Shown piece after piece: positions 53,249-63,255 of a DNA stretch of 64,000 nt. The notes beneath the pieces were generated by a model. The model was not told where the DNA came from, did not search any database, and saw only the letters and a program-made list of their open reading frames with translations. A program made the translations under genes and the position numbers. Source of the DNA: a virus; IMG/VR virus record IMGVR_UViG_3300023174_000096, positions 1 through 64,000 of that record; one strand, 5' to 3'. Every line of letters begins with the position of its first letter. Position 1 is the stretch's first letter.

Positions 53249-56200
53249 TCACGGGTTGATCTCGATTCCAACGAGGCCCCGAAGGGTGTCCGTCGCCGCC
53301 GTTTCGCCGCCTCCCACGAAGTTCAGTGCCTTGCCTACCCCGCCCGCATCGTTCTTGATGATGACCTTCACCAGCACCGGGCACTTGCCCTCGCCGTTGA
53401 TGAACAGCGCGGCAGGCGAGAGATTCACCGTCACGTCCGTGTAGCGAATCTGGGACACGGTGTCCGTCGCCACGGTGGAGGTCACAAGGCACCCCGCGCC
53501 GTCGAGGGCGATGTCCTGCTTCGACGGACCCGTGCCGTCTGCCCGCCCCGCGTCCATCCACGTCGTCAGCCCCGGCACCTTCACCATCACGGCCATGCCC
53601 GTAGCACCCGGCGCGGTGAGCGCGGTGTACTGGAAGTCCGTGAGCTCCACGCCCCACAGGCGGAAGGTCACCGTGGATAGGCCCGCGTTGGCCGCGTCCG
53701 CGTCGAACGCGCGGATGTATACCCGGTCGCCCGTGAGCCCCGAGTAGTCTGGCCCTACTGGGACATAGACCGAGGTGTAGTTCGTCTGCGGGTAGATGAG
53801 CACCCCCCGCGACGGGAACGGAGAAGTCAGACCTTCCGTGTAGTCAGGGTTGCGTGCGGGGAGCCCCGCCACCTGTAGGGCGTTTCCGAGATTTCCTGCC
53901 GCGTTGACCAACACCGACTTGTGGAGGTTCTGGAAGAACCACCCGGGGTAGTTGGGGTCGCCGTTCACCGGGCGCACGGGCACAGCGATGGGTGCGGGTC
54001 CGAAGGGAAGCCCCGGCCCTTGGAGTTGGGTTGCGTCGGCGGGAAAAGTGAAGTTGAGCGGGGTCCAGTTCTCTGGGTAGCGGTAGACCTCGTCCAAGAA
54101 CCGCTCCGATACGTCCTTGGGGGCATTGAGCGTGGCCCGAGTTACGTCGTCGGGATTGCCATACGGCACCAGCGCCGCCGTGTTGTCCTCCCGCATTGAG
54201 TGGAACAACACCGCATCGCCCGTGGTATTGGCGAGGGTGAAGCCCCGTGCAGGGCCACCCGTTCCGCCCGCGTAGGGGAGGGGGTAGCCCGTGACGCCGT
54301 CCACGTTCAGCAGCCGACGCACGAACAGCCGCGCCTTGGCGTCCGTGGTGAATGCCGGGGTGACCGCATCTCCCGAGAACCGGATGGAGTTCAGCACGTT
54401 CCCCGACGCCGTGAAGTTGTAGATCAGATGGTCTGTGGGCACAGGTGCGAAGGCGTCCGCCGAGGCAAGCGCCACGTCCGCGTAGCCAAACTCGATCCGC
54501 TGGCGACGGTACTCCCCGAGCCCGTTGAAGAACACCGTGAGCGCCGAAGAGATCCCTCCCACGGCAGGGTTCTCTGTGCCCTCGTAGCTGAACGAGGAGA
54601 GGGACAGGAAGGCCAAATTCTGATTGAGCGCGTACTTCCGAGAGTCGCCCGAGAGCGTGCCTCCCGTGGGAATCACGTCGTGCGAGCGGTAGCTGTCCGC
54701 GAAGACGTTGATCACCTCAAGGTCGAGCACGTTGATCCCGAAGGCCGGGTCGTTCGCCGTCGTGCGGTCGATGGGGACGTAGTATTCGACCCCCGAGTAG
54801 AAGGTCGTGTCGCCGTTGGTGACGTAGGTCACGTCCAAGGTGACGCTGGTGGGGGTGACCGTGCCGCTGTTGTCCTCGACGATTTCCGCGCGGTTCACGG
54901 GGTTCGCCACCGACGCTTCCGGTGACGTGGAGGCCGTGATCAAGTTCTCAAGGATGTCGTAGGGGAAGGCAGAGCCCGTCCATTGCACGAGGTTCACCGA
55001 GTACAACTGGTCGCTCGTCGGCACCACGCCATCCCGCACATACGCCTCGAAGTACGCTTCCTTCTTGAAGTGAACGAGGGCGTAGCTGTCGTCGGTGCGA
55101 GTGATTGCCGCCCCCGTCGCCAGCACGAAGCGGTGACGGTAGCGGGCGATCTGGAAGGCCCAGAAGTCCGCCGTGAAGTCGTCGTAGTCCCCAGCGGGGT
55201 CGAGCGTGACCACGCTGGCCGGGGCGATGGGCGTCGTGAACCGCCCCTTCTCAGCCGTGGGCGTGTAGATCAAGCCCGTCGTTGCCGAGTAGTCCTTGAG
55301 GTAGGGGAGGCGGTACGCGAAGAAGTTGCTCGCTGTGCCACCGCCAACATTGAACGAGAAACCCGGCAGCGGGACCACTGACCCAATCGCGTTCGCCGTC
55401 GCGCCGAAGATGGGCAGACCACCCGGTGCCGTCCCGGGAGAGAAACCCACCGCTGCGGGGTCCGTGAGCAGTCGCACCTGCCCCGCTGCGGGGTTGAAGA
55501 AGGGGTCTTCACCACCAATGCTGACCGTGGCCCCGAGGTGGATCTCGTCGAGGTTGTACTGCCCCGCCGCGCGACCCGGGAAGTTGTACGGGCTGATGAT
55601 CGCGTCCACCCCGCCCGCGCCGTTGACCAGCGTGTACGCACCGGGCGGGGCGGTGTCCGACAGGGAGATCGAGTTGCCCACGGTCCCCGTCGCAACGGGA
55701 ATGATCTTCACGGTGCCGCCACCTGTGGGGATGGCCACGAGGAGGGTCGGGAAGTACAGGTTGTTGAGGGCGACCGCGAGGCTCTCCGACGTGAAGACGT
55801 TCGATCCGAGAACTTGGAACTCGTAGGGGGTCGTCGGCGCGGCGACGGTCGCCGTGAAGGTCACGAGCCCGGGCGGTCCACCGGGAAGCCCCGTCAGATC
55901 GAGGGTGATGGTATACGGCGGAGCGGGGTTGGTGTTGTTCGTGATCAACGCCGAAGCGCGGGTGCCCCCCGAGGCTTCGACGAAGACCCCACCGGGCTCG
56001 CCGTCGCACCCGTTGTCGAGCACCCCCTTGCCGAGCAGAAGCGCCGCCACACAGCGGGCCTGAATGTCCGCGACGGACGCAGCGGGTCCGAAGTCAGGTT
56101 CGGTACCCGTGGGCCACTTCACCAGCGCGAGCACCCCACGGTCGGCGGGGGATACGATGCCCGACACCACCGCGTGAGGGTCCGCGATGGAGGTGAAAAT

Positions 56201-56776
56201 CCGCCACGTCGGATAACCAGTGCCCACCCCTCCCATCGACAGGGTGGCGAAGCCAGCGTGGACCTTGCCCTCACCGCCGCCCGAGTACAGACCGTTCACC
56301 ACGTTGAACGTCGGGTCCGTCGCGGGCTCGACGCCCGTGCCCGTCACTCCCGAGCCAGAAGCCGTGATGGGTGCCCTGTAGTAGTAGGGATACACGGCGC
56401 GGGCGTCTGCTGCCACGTTGCCCGTGAAAGGCAGGATGCCGTCCCAGAGCTTGAGGATGCCCCAATCGGGCACACCCGTGTTGGAGCTCCCAAGCCATGC
56501 CACGCCTTCACTGCCCACACCGCCCATTGGAGGAGGAATGAGCGCCGCGAGGTCATCGAGGGACACCTGTACGTTCACCCCCGAGTACCGCTCGTACAGG
56601 TTGAGCGTCGAGATCGCCGTCGCGGGGTGTGCGCCCGTGGGGTTCTCGACGTGCGCGTCGAGAGAGCTCGACGGAGCGCCAACGTCACCGGGAGTGAGAG
56701 ACGAGGGGCTGACCGAGCCGGGGGGCGCGAGCCCACCGCCCGTGAGAATTCCCAAGGGGTCGTCAATGCGCGGCAT
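53249..56776 (-). CDS. Large virion protein, 1175 aa
   Basis: 1175 aa, beta-rich with Gly/Pro/Thr bias: 'NLYERYSGVNVQVSLDDLAALIPPP' near the start and 'YTITLDLTGLPGGPPGLVTFTATVAAPTTPYEF' in the middle. Tail, fibre or baseplate. Its start is 2 nt past the stop of the next large gene, so the two form an operon. Confidence 0.82.
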   Translation of the reverse strand: MPRIDDPLGILTGGGLAPPGSVSPSSLTPGDVGAPSSSLDAHVENPTGAHPATAISTLNLYERYSGVNVQVSLDDLAALIPPPMGGVGSEGVAWLGSSNTGVPDWGILKLWDGILPFTGNVAADARAVYPYYYRAPITASGSGVTGTGVEPATDPTFNVVNGLYSGGGEGKVHAGFATLSMGGVGTGYPTWRIFTSIADPHAVVSGIVSPADRGVLALVKWPTGTEPDFGPAASVADIQARCVAALLLGKGVLDNGCDGEPGGVFVEASGGTRASALITNNTNPAPPYTITLDLTGLPGGPPGLVTFTATVAAPTTPYEFQVLGSNVFTSESLAVALNNLYFPTLLVAIPTGGGTVKIIPVATGTVGNSISLSDTAPPGAYTLVNGAGGVDAIISPYNFPGRAAGQYNLDEIHLGATVSIGGEDPFFNPAAGQVRLLTDPAAVGFSPGTAPGGLPIFGATANAIGSVVPLPGFSFNVGGGTASNFFAYRLPYLKDYSATTGLIYTPTAEKGRFTTPIAPASVVTLDPAGDYDDFTADFWAFQIARYRHRFVLATGAAITRTDDSYALVHFKKEAYFEAYVRDGVVPTSDQLYSVNLVQWTGSAFPYDILENLITASTSPEASVANPVNRAEIVEDNSGTVTPTSVTLDVTYVTNGDTTFYSGVEYYVPIDRTTANDPAFGINVLDLEVINVFADSYRSHDVIPTGGTLSGDSRKYALNQNLAFLSLSSFSYEGTENPAVGGISSALTVFFNGLGEYRRQRIEFGYADVALASADAFAPVPTDHLIYNFTASGNVLNSIRFSGDAVTPAFTTDAKARLFVRRLLNVDGVTGYPLPYAGGTGGPARGFTLANTTGDAVLFHSMREDNTAALVPYGNPDDVTRATLNAPKDVSERFLDEVYRYPENWTPLNFTFPADATQLQGPGLPFGPAPIAVPVRPVNGDPNYPGWFFQNLHKSVLVNAAGNLGNALQVAGLPARNPDYTEGLTSPFPSRGVLIYPQTNYTSVYVPVGPDYSGLTGDRVYIRAFDADAANAGLSTVTFRLWGVELTDFQYTALTAPGATGMAVMVKVPGLTTWMDAGRADGTGPSKQDIALDGAGCLVTSTVATDTVSQIRYTDVTVNLSPAALFINGEGKCPVLVKVIIKNDAGGVGKALNFVGGGETAATDTLRGLVGIEINP

Positions 56777-56778
56777 GG

Positions 56779-59700
56779 TCAGTTCCCTGCGGAGAGGAGG
56801 AGGTTCTTGGTGCGATAGACAGCCACCACCGAGGTCGGGACACCCATAGGGTCGGCCACGATGATCTTGTTGTCCGCGTCGAGGATCGCGAAACGCGAGA
56901 ACACCACGAGGACGAGCTCGCTGGGGCGAAACAGCAAGCTGGGGACTGCGGGGTTGACCCGCGCCAGCATGGTGGTGAAGGTCTTGTGCCGCACGGCCCC
57001 GGAGAGCGGTTGGGTCATCGCCGTGGGCTTGTACCCGAGGTGGTTGACGTAGTCGTAGAAGGCACGGAACTCCGCGTCGATGGCCGTCCCCCTGCCTGCC
57101 ACGGCGTTCCCGAGGGTCATGAGGTTCGACCCGTCCATCGGGACCATCGAGTGCAGGGTGAGCGTGCCCGTCGCAGCGTTGAAGTCACTCACGGACACCG
57201 TGGCCGTCGCCGCGAAGTACCACTCCTGCGGGAACCCAATGCCCACGTTGGGGGTGGGGATGGGGTCGAGCGGCGCGGCGTAGGGGAAGGCGAGTTCTGC
57301 ACTGCCCGCACTGGTCTGACCCGTCCAGATTTGGTTGGACACGGACAGGGGTTCCAGCACCAAGCCCTCCGGGAGGAGCGTCGTGGGCACCCCGCCCGCT
57401 TGGACGCCACACGTCTGGGGCGCGGTCGTCTGGTAGTACACGTCGAGGCGGTACCCCGTGCCCGCGTCGGGGATCGGGTCTTGCGGTGTGTAGACCACCA
57501 CCACGGGGACTTGTTGACCCGCTGCGGGGTTGATGGTGACCTTCCGCTCCGAGCTCCCGAGAGATGCGGCCAGCGTCGGGAGACCGCCCACCGTGAGGCC
57601 CGTGGTGGTCTGGATGCGCCGAGGCGGATACACTAGGGTTTGACTGCGGGTGACGACGGTGTCGGTCACCAACTGGGACTTCTGCTCCAGCAGCACCTCA
57701 CGGAACGGCACCCGGAGCTTGGGCTGTGGCACCCACGTCGCGTCCATCTCCGTCGGCCTTTGTGCCGCGTCGTACTGCACAATCGCCCCGCCGTCATACG
57801 GGGCGTAACCCGTGCCCGTGTCGGGGGTGAGCGCAGCACGGGGCGTGCGAGTGAGCCCCGCGCCCGTGGGGTAGGTGATCTCAAGCTCGATGAACAGTCG
57901 CCTCCGCGAACCGTTGCCGCCGAGGACCGTGTCCACGAGCTTTGTCCCCGACCCTACCACGTTGATCACCTGTGGGTTGGCGTCGAGGGTCATGGTGACG
58001 ATGTCCGTCCCGATCCCCACGATGTTCTTGAACTGGATCGTCTGGTCTACCGGGACGGTGCTGTGACCGTCGTCGTGGTAGCTCACCAGCACGTCGGTCA
58101 CGCGCGTCCCCAAGGGCCACGTCCCGGCCACCGTGTTTACCGCCGGGGCGGCGGTCCAGTTCTGGAGGGACGAGGTACGGAGCGCGCCAAAGTCGAGAGT
58201 GACAGTGTCCCCCTCTGTCCAGCGGTTGACCGCTGCGTTCGTCACCGCGAAGCCCGGGGGGTACGGCCCCGCGTTGGGGAGAACTTCAAAGATCACGCGC
58301 TCGACCACGGGCTGCGAGCCAAACCGTCTCGCGATGTGGTCGAACGTGCGGATGCGGTCGCCAAACACGTTGGCCGAGGGGTCGGTTGAGCGGGCGATCT
58401 CGTCGCACACCATCGGGGTGGTGGACTGCCCGCCCGACCCGCTCCCAATGATCCCCATGTCCGAGGCGTCCACCTGCCAAGTGAGGTTGGTGGAGTCGAG
58501 GAGGGATTGGGTCTGGACCTTGAGCTCCGAGGCGTAGTCGTACCCCGGCGGGGTGACGTGCCGACGAAGGTCGAGGATGTCCACCGCACTGATGAGGTCG
58601 TGGAACAGACCGTCCGGGCGATCTGACTTGGTCGCCACGATGGCCACGGGACCCGCGCTGTCGAGGTGCGTGTTGTTGAAACCAAGGTGCGTCTGGGAGA
58701 TGCCCCCGTTGGCGTTCCCTGCGGGGTTGAATCCACCCGTGCCCGAAGCGTCGTTGCGGCGGAACGCGAAGCACACGGGGATCGCGTACACGAACCCGTC
58801 CGCCGTGCCCAGCGCCGTGGCCGACGCAGAACTGCCATCACCCGCGAGGTACAGACCCCCGTCCACGAACCCGTAGGCCGTCGCGTCCGAGTTGAGGTTG
58901 ATGGTGGTGTTGTCAGCAGGGACGAAGGGGTAGCCCGCGACGGGAGCGCCTGTAGCGCCCTGTGCGAGGACGCTGATGTTGCTGAACCCATCGGGCTGCG
59001 TCTTGGGGTTCACCCCGAGCGGCACGTCACCGTAGACACGGATGCGGTACTGCACCTGCACCCGTTGGGTGCTCTCCACGTTCAACGCCGGGTCTACCAA
59101 GTTGTCCGGGAGGTCCACGCCCGAGGGAGAGCTCACGTTGCCGTGTCGGTAGATCGTGTCCTGCGTGGGCTTGTTCGGGCGATTGGCACCCCCCGTGAGG
59201 TTCGGCCCCGAGAGGACGATGGAGCCCGCCACTGCTTCCACCCTCGCGAGGGTGACACCGTTGCCCGCTGCGCCACCAGCACCCGCTGTCACTTGGACGA
59301 TGCTGGAACTGTGGGCGTTCGCCACGGCGAAGTTCGGGTACAGCGCAGTGGCATTGATTGCCGCCGCGAGGTTGATCCCCGTCACGTCCGCGTTCGCGCC
59401 GATCTGGAACTGGTTCGGCCCCGGCACACCCACGACCGCTGTGAAGGTCACGGTGGGGCCAACAATCGCGCCCGTGTTGAGGGTGACGGTGTCCCCCGCA
59501 GAAATCGAGAACGGGGCGTTGGCGATCTGGACATACCCGTAGGCGCGGGGCGACGGTGCCACCTGTGCGCGCCACACCTCCAAGAACACGAAGTCCGTGC
59601 GCTTGATGTCCGGGGGCAGACCCGAGGAAGGGTCTGCCGGGGGGAGCGTGATGAGGTTCTGTCCCGCCGTCGTGGTGTTGGTGTACTCGACCACCACGGG

Positions 59701-60009
59701 CATCCCCGCCACGTTGGCCAACAACCGAGAGAGGGCGAAGGTGTCAGCAGGAAACGCAGGGCTGAATCCGTAGTCCCCAAGCGCCGAGGTGATCCCCTGC
59801 CTACGGATGAACCCCGAGGGGAGCACCGAGCCCGAGAGAAGCACCCGGTTGTACTCGCTGGCGTCCTGCGCGAGGTTGAGTTCCGCGTCGAGGATCGGAC
59901 GCCCCGCTTGGTACACCACCGTGTCCCACGAGTAGTCGGCGGGCGTGAGGTCGCGCGATACCGACGAAGGGACGGCGGGGAGATTGAGATATCGGTTGAA
60001 TAGGGGCAT
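56779..60009 (-). CDS. Large virion protein, 1076 aa
   Basis: 1076 aa. The N-terminus 'PADYSWDTVVYQAGRPILDAELNLAQDASE' is a recurrent beginning of phage tail/baseplate proteins (W....Y..G.P.LDAELNL.QD). The body is beta-rich. It is headed by a leader with CCTATCCCCAACCGCTAGG (60020-60040 region) and forms an operon with the 1175 aa protein. Confidence 0.82.
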   Translation of the reverse strand: MPLFNRYLNLPAVPSSVSRDLTPADYSWDTVVYQAGRPILDAELNLAQDASEYNRVLLSGSVLPSGFIRRQGITSALGDYGFSPAFPADTFALSRLLANVAGMPVVVEYTNTTTAGQNLITLPPADPSSGLPPDIKRTDFVFLEVWRAQVAPSPRAYGYVQIANAPFSISAGDTVTLNTGAIVGPTVTFTAVVGVPGPNQFQIGANADVTGINLAAAINATALYPNFAVANAHSSSIVQVTAGAGGAAGNGVTLARVEAVAGSIVLSGPNLTGGANRPNKPTQDTIYRHGNVSSPSGVDLPDNLVDPALNVESTQRVQVQYRIRVYGDVPLGVNPKTQPDGFSNISVLAQGATGAPVAGYPFVPADNTTINLNSDATAYGFVDGGLYLAGDGSSASATALGTADGFVYAIPVCFAFRRNDASGTGGFNPAGNANGGISQTHLGFNNTHLDSAGPVAIVATKSDRPDGLFHDLISAVDILDLRRHVTPPGYDYASELKVQTQSLLDSTNLTWQVDASDMGIIGSGSGGQSTTPMVCDEIARSTDPSANVFGDRIRTFDHIARRFGSQPVVERVIFEVLPNAGPYPPGFAVTNAAVNRWTEGDTVTLDFGALRTSSLQNWTAAPAVNTVAGTWPLGTRVTDVLVSYHDDGHSTVPVDQTIQFKNIVGIGTDIVTMTLDANPQVINVVGSGTKLVDTVLGGNGSRRRLFIELEITYPTGAGLTRTPRAALTPDTGTGYAPYDGGAIVQYDAAQRPTEMDATWVPQPKLRVPFREVLLEQKSQLVTDTVVTRSQTLVYPPRRIQTTTGLTVGGLPTLAASLGSSERKVTINPAAGQQVPVVVVYTPQDPIPDAGTGYRLDVYYQTTAPQTCGVQAGGVPTTLLPEGLVLEPLSVSNQIWTGQTSAGSAELAFPYAAPLDPIPTPNVGIGFPQEWYFAATATVSVSDFNAATGTLTLHSMVPMDGSNLMTLGNAVAGRGTAIDAEFRAFYDYVNHLGYKPTAMTQPLSGAVRHKTFTTMLARVNPAVPSLLFRPSELVLVVFSRFAILDADNKIIVADPMGVPTSVVAVYRTKNLLLSAGN

Positions 60010-60063
60010 TTCTCGTCGCCTTCGCCTAGCGGTTGGGGATAGGCTTTCTAGCCGCCCACGACC

Positions 60064-61398
60064 CTACAGCGACTTCGCCGCGAGGTCTGCCAAGGGGCTG
60101 CGGACGCCCTCACCAAGGTAGACGGACCCTGCGAGGGGGCTGTCCCGAGTCATCTTCGCGGCGTGTACCAACCCGTTGCTGAAGGCATCCAGAAACGGGT
60201 CGTCGATCTGCGAGGGGTCGCCACACAGGACCACCTTGGTCCCGTTCGCAGCGCGAGACACCACGGTCTTCACCTCGTGGGGGGTGGCGTTCTGGATCTC
60301 GTCGAAGAGCAGGAACGCCCGAGGGATCGACCGCCCACGGATCGAGTGCATGGGCTGGATCTCCACCTGTCCCGATTGGACCAGTTGCTCCCAGTTCTTC
60401 TCCTTGACGCCCCGGTGCTTGTTCTCCTTCGCGTCGGTGGTGAGCAACTGGTCGAGGTTGTCGAAGAAGCTCATCATCCACGGGTGGAGCTTGTCGCTCT
60501 CCGAGCCCGGGAGGTACCCGAGGTCACGGCCCATCGGGACCACGGGCTTCGACAGGATGATCCGGTCGTAGACGCGATCTAGCTGCTGGAGGCCCGCTTG
60601 GAGGGCCATGAGGGTCTTGCCTGTCCCCGCTGCGCCGAGCAGCACCACCAAGTGGACCTTGGGGTCGAACAAGAGGTCGAGCGCCATGCGCTGCCCGTCG
60701 TTCCGGGCGTCGAACTTCAGTCCTTTCTGGCGAGACACTGGACGTAGTGCAGTGCCCGTCCAGCGGAACAGGCGGTGCGTGCCGTCCCCCTCCAAGAACT
60801 TGATGAACTCGTTGGGCTTCACCCCGGCGAGGTTCACATTTTCGATTACATCCGGCGGGTCGGCTCCGTAGAGAGGCTGAAGGGCATCCGGGTTGGGCAA
60901 CGACCGCTCATAGACGCCAGAGGGCACCTCGTTGGGGTCCACCCGGTCTTTCCGGTAGTCCTCTGCCTTCACCCCCTTGGCAGCAGCGAGGATGCGGAGG
61001 TTCACGTCCTTGGTGACCAGCACCACGGTTTTGTTCGTGAACCGCTCTTGGAGCTTCAGCGCACTCCCGAGGATGAGCAGGTCCATCTTGCGGGAGAGAG
61101 TTGTGTTTTGCAGACTCTCAAAGTGCTCGTCCTGCCCGACGACGTAGAACACGCTCCCGGTCTTGGGGTCAGCGATCCCATCGGGGCTGTTGACATCTCC
61201 CTGTGAGACGATCCGGGCGATGCGCCGCGAGGCCACCCGCGCAGAGCTCGCCACCTCTCGGCGCTGCGACACCTTGAGGTCGTCGAGCTCCATCACCACG
61301 AAGATGGGGATGGCCACCGACGTGTCTCGGAAGGATCGCAGGGCTTCGGGGTCGTGGACGAGGACGGACGTGTCGAGGACGTACAGCTTGTTGTTCAC
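60064..61398 (-). CDS. PIN-PhoH protein
   Basis: 444 aa. Residues 1-~145 are a PIN domain ('YVLDTSVLVHDPEAL' with catalytic Asp, 'VVMELDDLK', 'LVTKDVNLRILA'). Residues ~230-440 are a PhoH ATPase with Walker A GAAGTGKT at 255-262 and Walker B FLLFDEIQN at 362-370. This PIN-PhoH fusion (PhoH2 type, YlaK-like) is known as an RNA helicase/ribonuclease in bacteria and is frequent in phages. Its ATG overlaps the stop of the endonuclease gene upstream (ATGA). Confidence 0.92.
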   Translation of the reverse strand: MNNKLYVLDTSVLVHDPEALRSFRDTSVAIPIFVVMELDDLKVSQRREVASSARVASRRIARIVSQGDVNSPDGIADPKTGSVFYVVGQDEHFESLQNTTLSRKMDLLILGSALKLQERFTNKTVVLVTKDVNLRILAAAKGVKAEDYRKDRVDPNEVPSGVYERSLPNPDALQPLYGADPPDVIENVNLAGVKPNEFIKFLEGDGTHRLFRWTGTALRPVSRQKGLKFDARNDGQRMALDLLFDPKVHLVVLLGAAGTGKTLMALQAGLQQLDRVYDRIILSKPVVPMGRDLGYLPGSESDKLHPWMMSFFDNLDQLLTTDAKENKHRGVKEKNWEQLVQSGQVEIQPMHSIRGRSIPRAFLLFDEIQNATPHEVKTVVSRAANGTKVVLCGDPSQIDDPFLDAFSNGLVHAAKMTRDSPLAGSVYLGEGVRSPLADLAAKSL

Positions 61399-62501
61399 AC
61401 GCCCTCCAAGAGGGGTGCGAGGCTAGGTAGGCCGAAAATGTGGGGGTGGGTCTTCAAGTTCCTACCGGGGGTTTCCCATCGGTCGATCACCGACGAATAG
61501 CGGGAAGAGAGTGCTTCCCACAAAGGGTCACGCATAGACAAGACCGTGACGGGCTGGCCCGTCTCCCGCACGAAGGCGTCGATCTTGGCTTGGGTTGCGA
61601 CCGTACCGTCCTCGTGCCTCCACCCCTTGAGCTCTACCCATCCGGCGGGAATCCCGTCCGGGTGATGGGCCAGTAGGTAGAAGTCGGGGGTGTAGTAGCT
61701 GCCGTCCGAGAGATGGAACAGCTTGGGCTCGTAGTTGTAAGGCACCGCAAGATGAAGGAGCACCCGGGCAAAATTCGCCTCGAACGTGGACCGACAGTAG
61801 TGCGGGATGCCCGCACGGAATCCGCAGATGCCACGCCCACCACCTTGTGGTGCGAGGGTGCCGTTACGGATGCGGGACTCAAGGCTCTTGCGACGGGTCT
61901 CTGGGTCCCTCATCCCAATCATCGCACCGTCAGAGAATCGAAGGCGAAGGGCGTCAGATAGCTTTTCTGAATGGTCGGGTCTGGAACGAATTTCTGCAAG
62001 GATGACCCGTCCTCTGCGGCCAAGAGCCGCGCGATATTCTGGAGTGAGGTTATGGGACTTCCCCTTCCCACCCCTTGAGACGGCTTCTCGATGAGCTTCC
62101 GTTAGCGGCTTCCCGCGCCATGCCCCAGCGGCCTCGACCAGACGGGCGGACTGCATCTTCCGCTCGTCCTCACTGGACCACCTTGCCTTCGCCTTCTCGG
62201 CCATCTTCTGCTTGCAAGCGTCCGAGCGAGTGCGAGCTCCCGGGGCGTCCGTGAGGGCATCGGGATAGGCGGCGAGGTAGTCATCACGGGTCATCCCGTG
62301 AGCCGAGGCCAAGTGCGGTGTCAGCATTCGTCGAGACACCCCGCACAAGAGGCAGGAGACACGGTCGGTGGCTGGACTCCCCCGCTTCTGGAGGGACGGA
62401 GCCTTCCGGCACCCGTCGCACTTCACGTTGCGTGTCGCGGGTTTGTACCCCTCAACCTCGACACCACACGCCTTGCACCGGGGCATTTTGGCAGCATCCA
62501 T
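61395..62501 (-). CDS. Free-standing homing-type endonuclease with zinc fingers
   Basis: 368 aa. The N-terminus has CKACGVEV...CDGCRK and SCLLCGVSRRMLTPHLASAHGMTRDDY, the same Cys-x2-Cys-x9-His-x4-His finger as the CobS-like protein. Its middle is basic with NUMOD-like repeats ('KPLTEAHREAVSRGGKGKSH'). The C-terminal nuclease reads 'CRSTFEANFARVLLHLAVPYNYEPKLFHL ... YYTPDFYLL ... WVELKGW', the PD-(D/E)xK/Vsr-like order E...PDF...ELKG. Located between two virion/enzyme genes, as homing endonucleases often are. Confidence 0.82.
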   Translation of the reverse strand: MDAAKMPRCKACGVEVEGYKPATRNVKCDGCRKAPSLQKRGSPATDRVSCLLCGVSRRMLTPHLASAHGMTRDDYLAAYPDALTDAPGARTRSDACKQKMAEKAKARWSSEDERKMQSARLVEAAGAWRGKPLTEAHREAVSRGGKGKSHNLTPEYRAALGRRGRVILAEIRSRPDHSEKLSDALRLRFSDGAMIGMRDPETRRKSLESRIRNGTLAPQGGGRGICGFRAGIPHYCRSTFEANFARVLLHLAVPYNYEPKLFHLSDGSYYTPDFYLLAHHPDGIPAGWVELKGWRHEDGTVATQAKIDAFVRETGQPVTVLSMRDPLWEALSSRYSSVIDRWETPGRNLKTHPHIFGLPSLAPLLEGV

Positions 62502-62502
62502 G

Positions 62503-62516
62503 ATATGCTGGCATAT
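62503..62516. promoter_or_regulatory. Palindromic site upstream of the endonuclease
   Basis: ATATGC-TG-GCATAT, perfect 6-bp arms, immediately upstream of the endonuclease start (62501) in an AT-rich patch. Operator candidate. Confidence 0.4.
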
Positions 62517-62545
62517 TACCCGATGGTGTGGGGCTTGTCACGAGA

Positions 62546-63205
62546 TCACGTCGTAAGACGCCAAGAGATCGTGAGAAGAGAGTTTGCGGGCTTTACCAGA
62601 ACCCCCATGACTGTGTAGTTCGCCAAGATGTCCAGCGGGGCAGCGGGGGCCGGGTTGAGGTTGATCGTCGGATCGTAGGTCGGGAATACCGCCGGGACCG
62701 GGTTGGTCACCAATGGGTTCGTGGACCCAGCCCGGATGAGCCCCATCTCGTTGAGCGGACCCACGGCCTCGCTGGCCCCGAAGGTCGCCGTGAAGTCCAC
62801 CACGTTCGTCGGGTAGCTCACCGCCGCGCCCGTAGAGCTACGGAACTGCACCGACGAGAACGGCTTACGGGCGAGCTCGCTGTTGAGCCGCCGTTGCCGG
62901 GGGTCGGGCGCGTCCGGGTTGAGCAACGGTCCCGTCGCCCCGGTGCCCACGGCGAGCATCGTCAACCCGCCTTGGTACAGGGCGGTGGGAGACGCGCCCG
63001 ACGCGAGGAGAATCGCGACGAGGATGCCACCGTCGAGCGTGACGATGTTGGACTTCTCGCGGTGGTCCAGCACCTCGCCCGTGTCGGCGTCCGTGAGCTC
63101 GATGATGTACGTCCCGCGAAGGGAAATCACTCCGTCCGTGTGGCCGAAGCTGAAGCCCGACTTGAGGGCCTCCCGGGGCGTGTTGAACTTGTCCTCGTGA
63201 CGCAT
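62546..63205 (-). CDS. Virion protein, 219 aa
   Basis: 219 aa from ATG 63205 (AGAGGTGGGT upstream). 'SLRGTYIIELTDADTGEVLDHREKSNIVTLDGGILVA', 'LAVGTGATGPLLNPDAPDPRQRRLNSELARK' and 'EMGLIRAG' are the hallmarks of a widespread phage tail/fibre-related family. Structural; complete. Confidence 0.82.
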   Translation of the reverse strand: MRHEDKFNTPREALKSGFSFGHTDGVISLRGTYIIELTDADTGEVLDHREKSNIVTLDGGILVAILLASGASPTALYQGGLTMLAVGTGATGPLLNPDAPDPRQRRLNSELARKPFSSVQFRSSTGAAVSYPTNVVDFTATFGASEAVGPLNEMGLIRAGSTNPLVTNPVPAVFPTYDPTINLNPAPAAPLDILANYTVMGVLVKPANSLLTISWRLTT

Positions 63206-63255
63206 ACCCACCTCTGGTTATAGGCGGGAAACCCTACCGCGAGGGGCGGGGGATG

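Noticed and set aside
53256-56818. Plus-strand ORFs across the large minus-strand virion genes
   Set aside because: Arg/His/Gly-rich shadow translations opposite well-formed beta-rich structural proteins.
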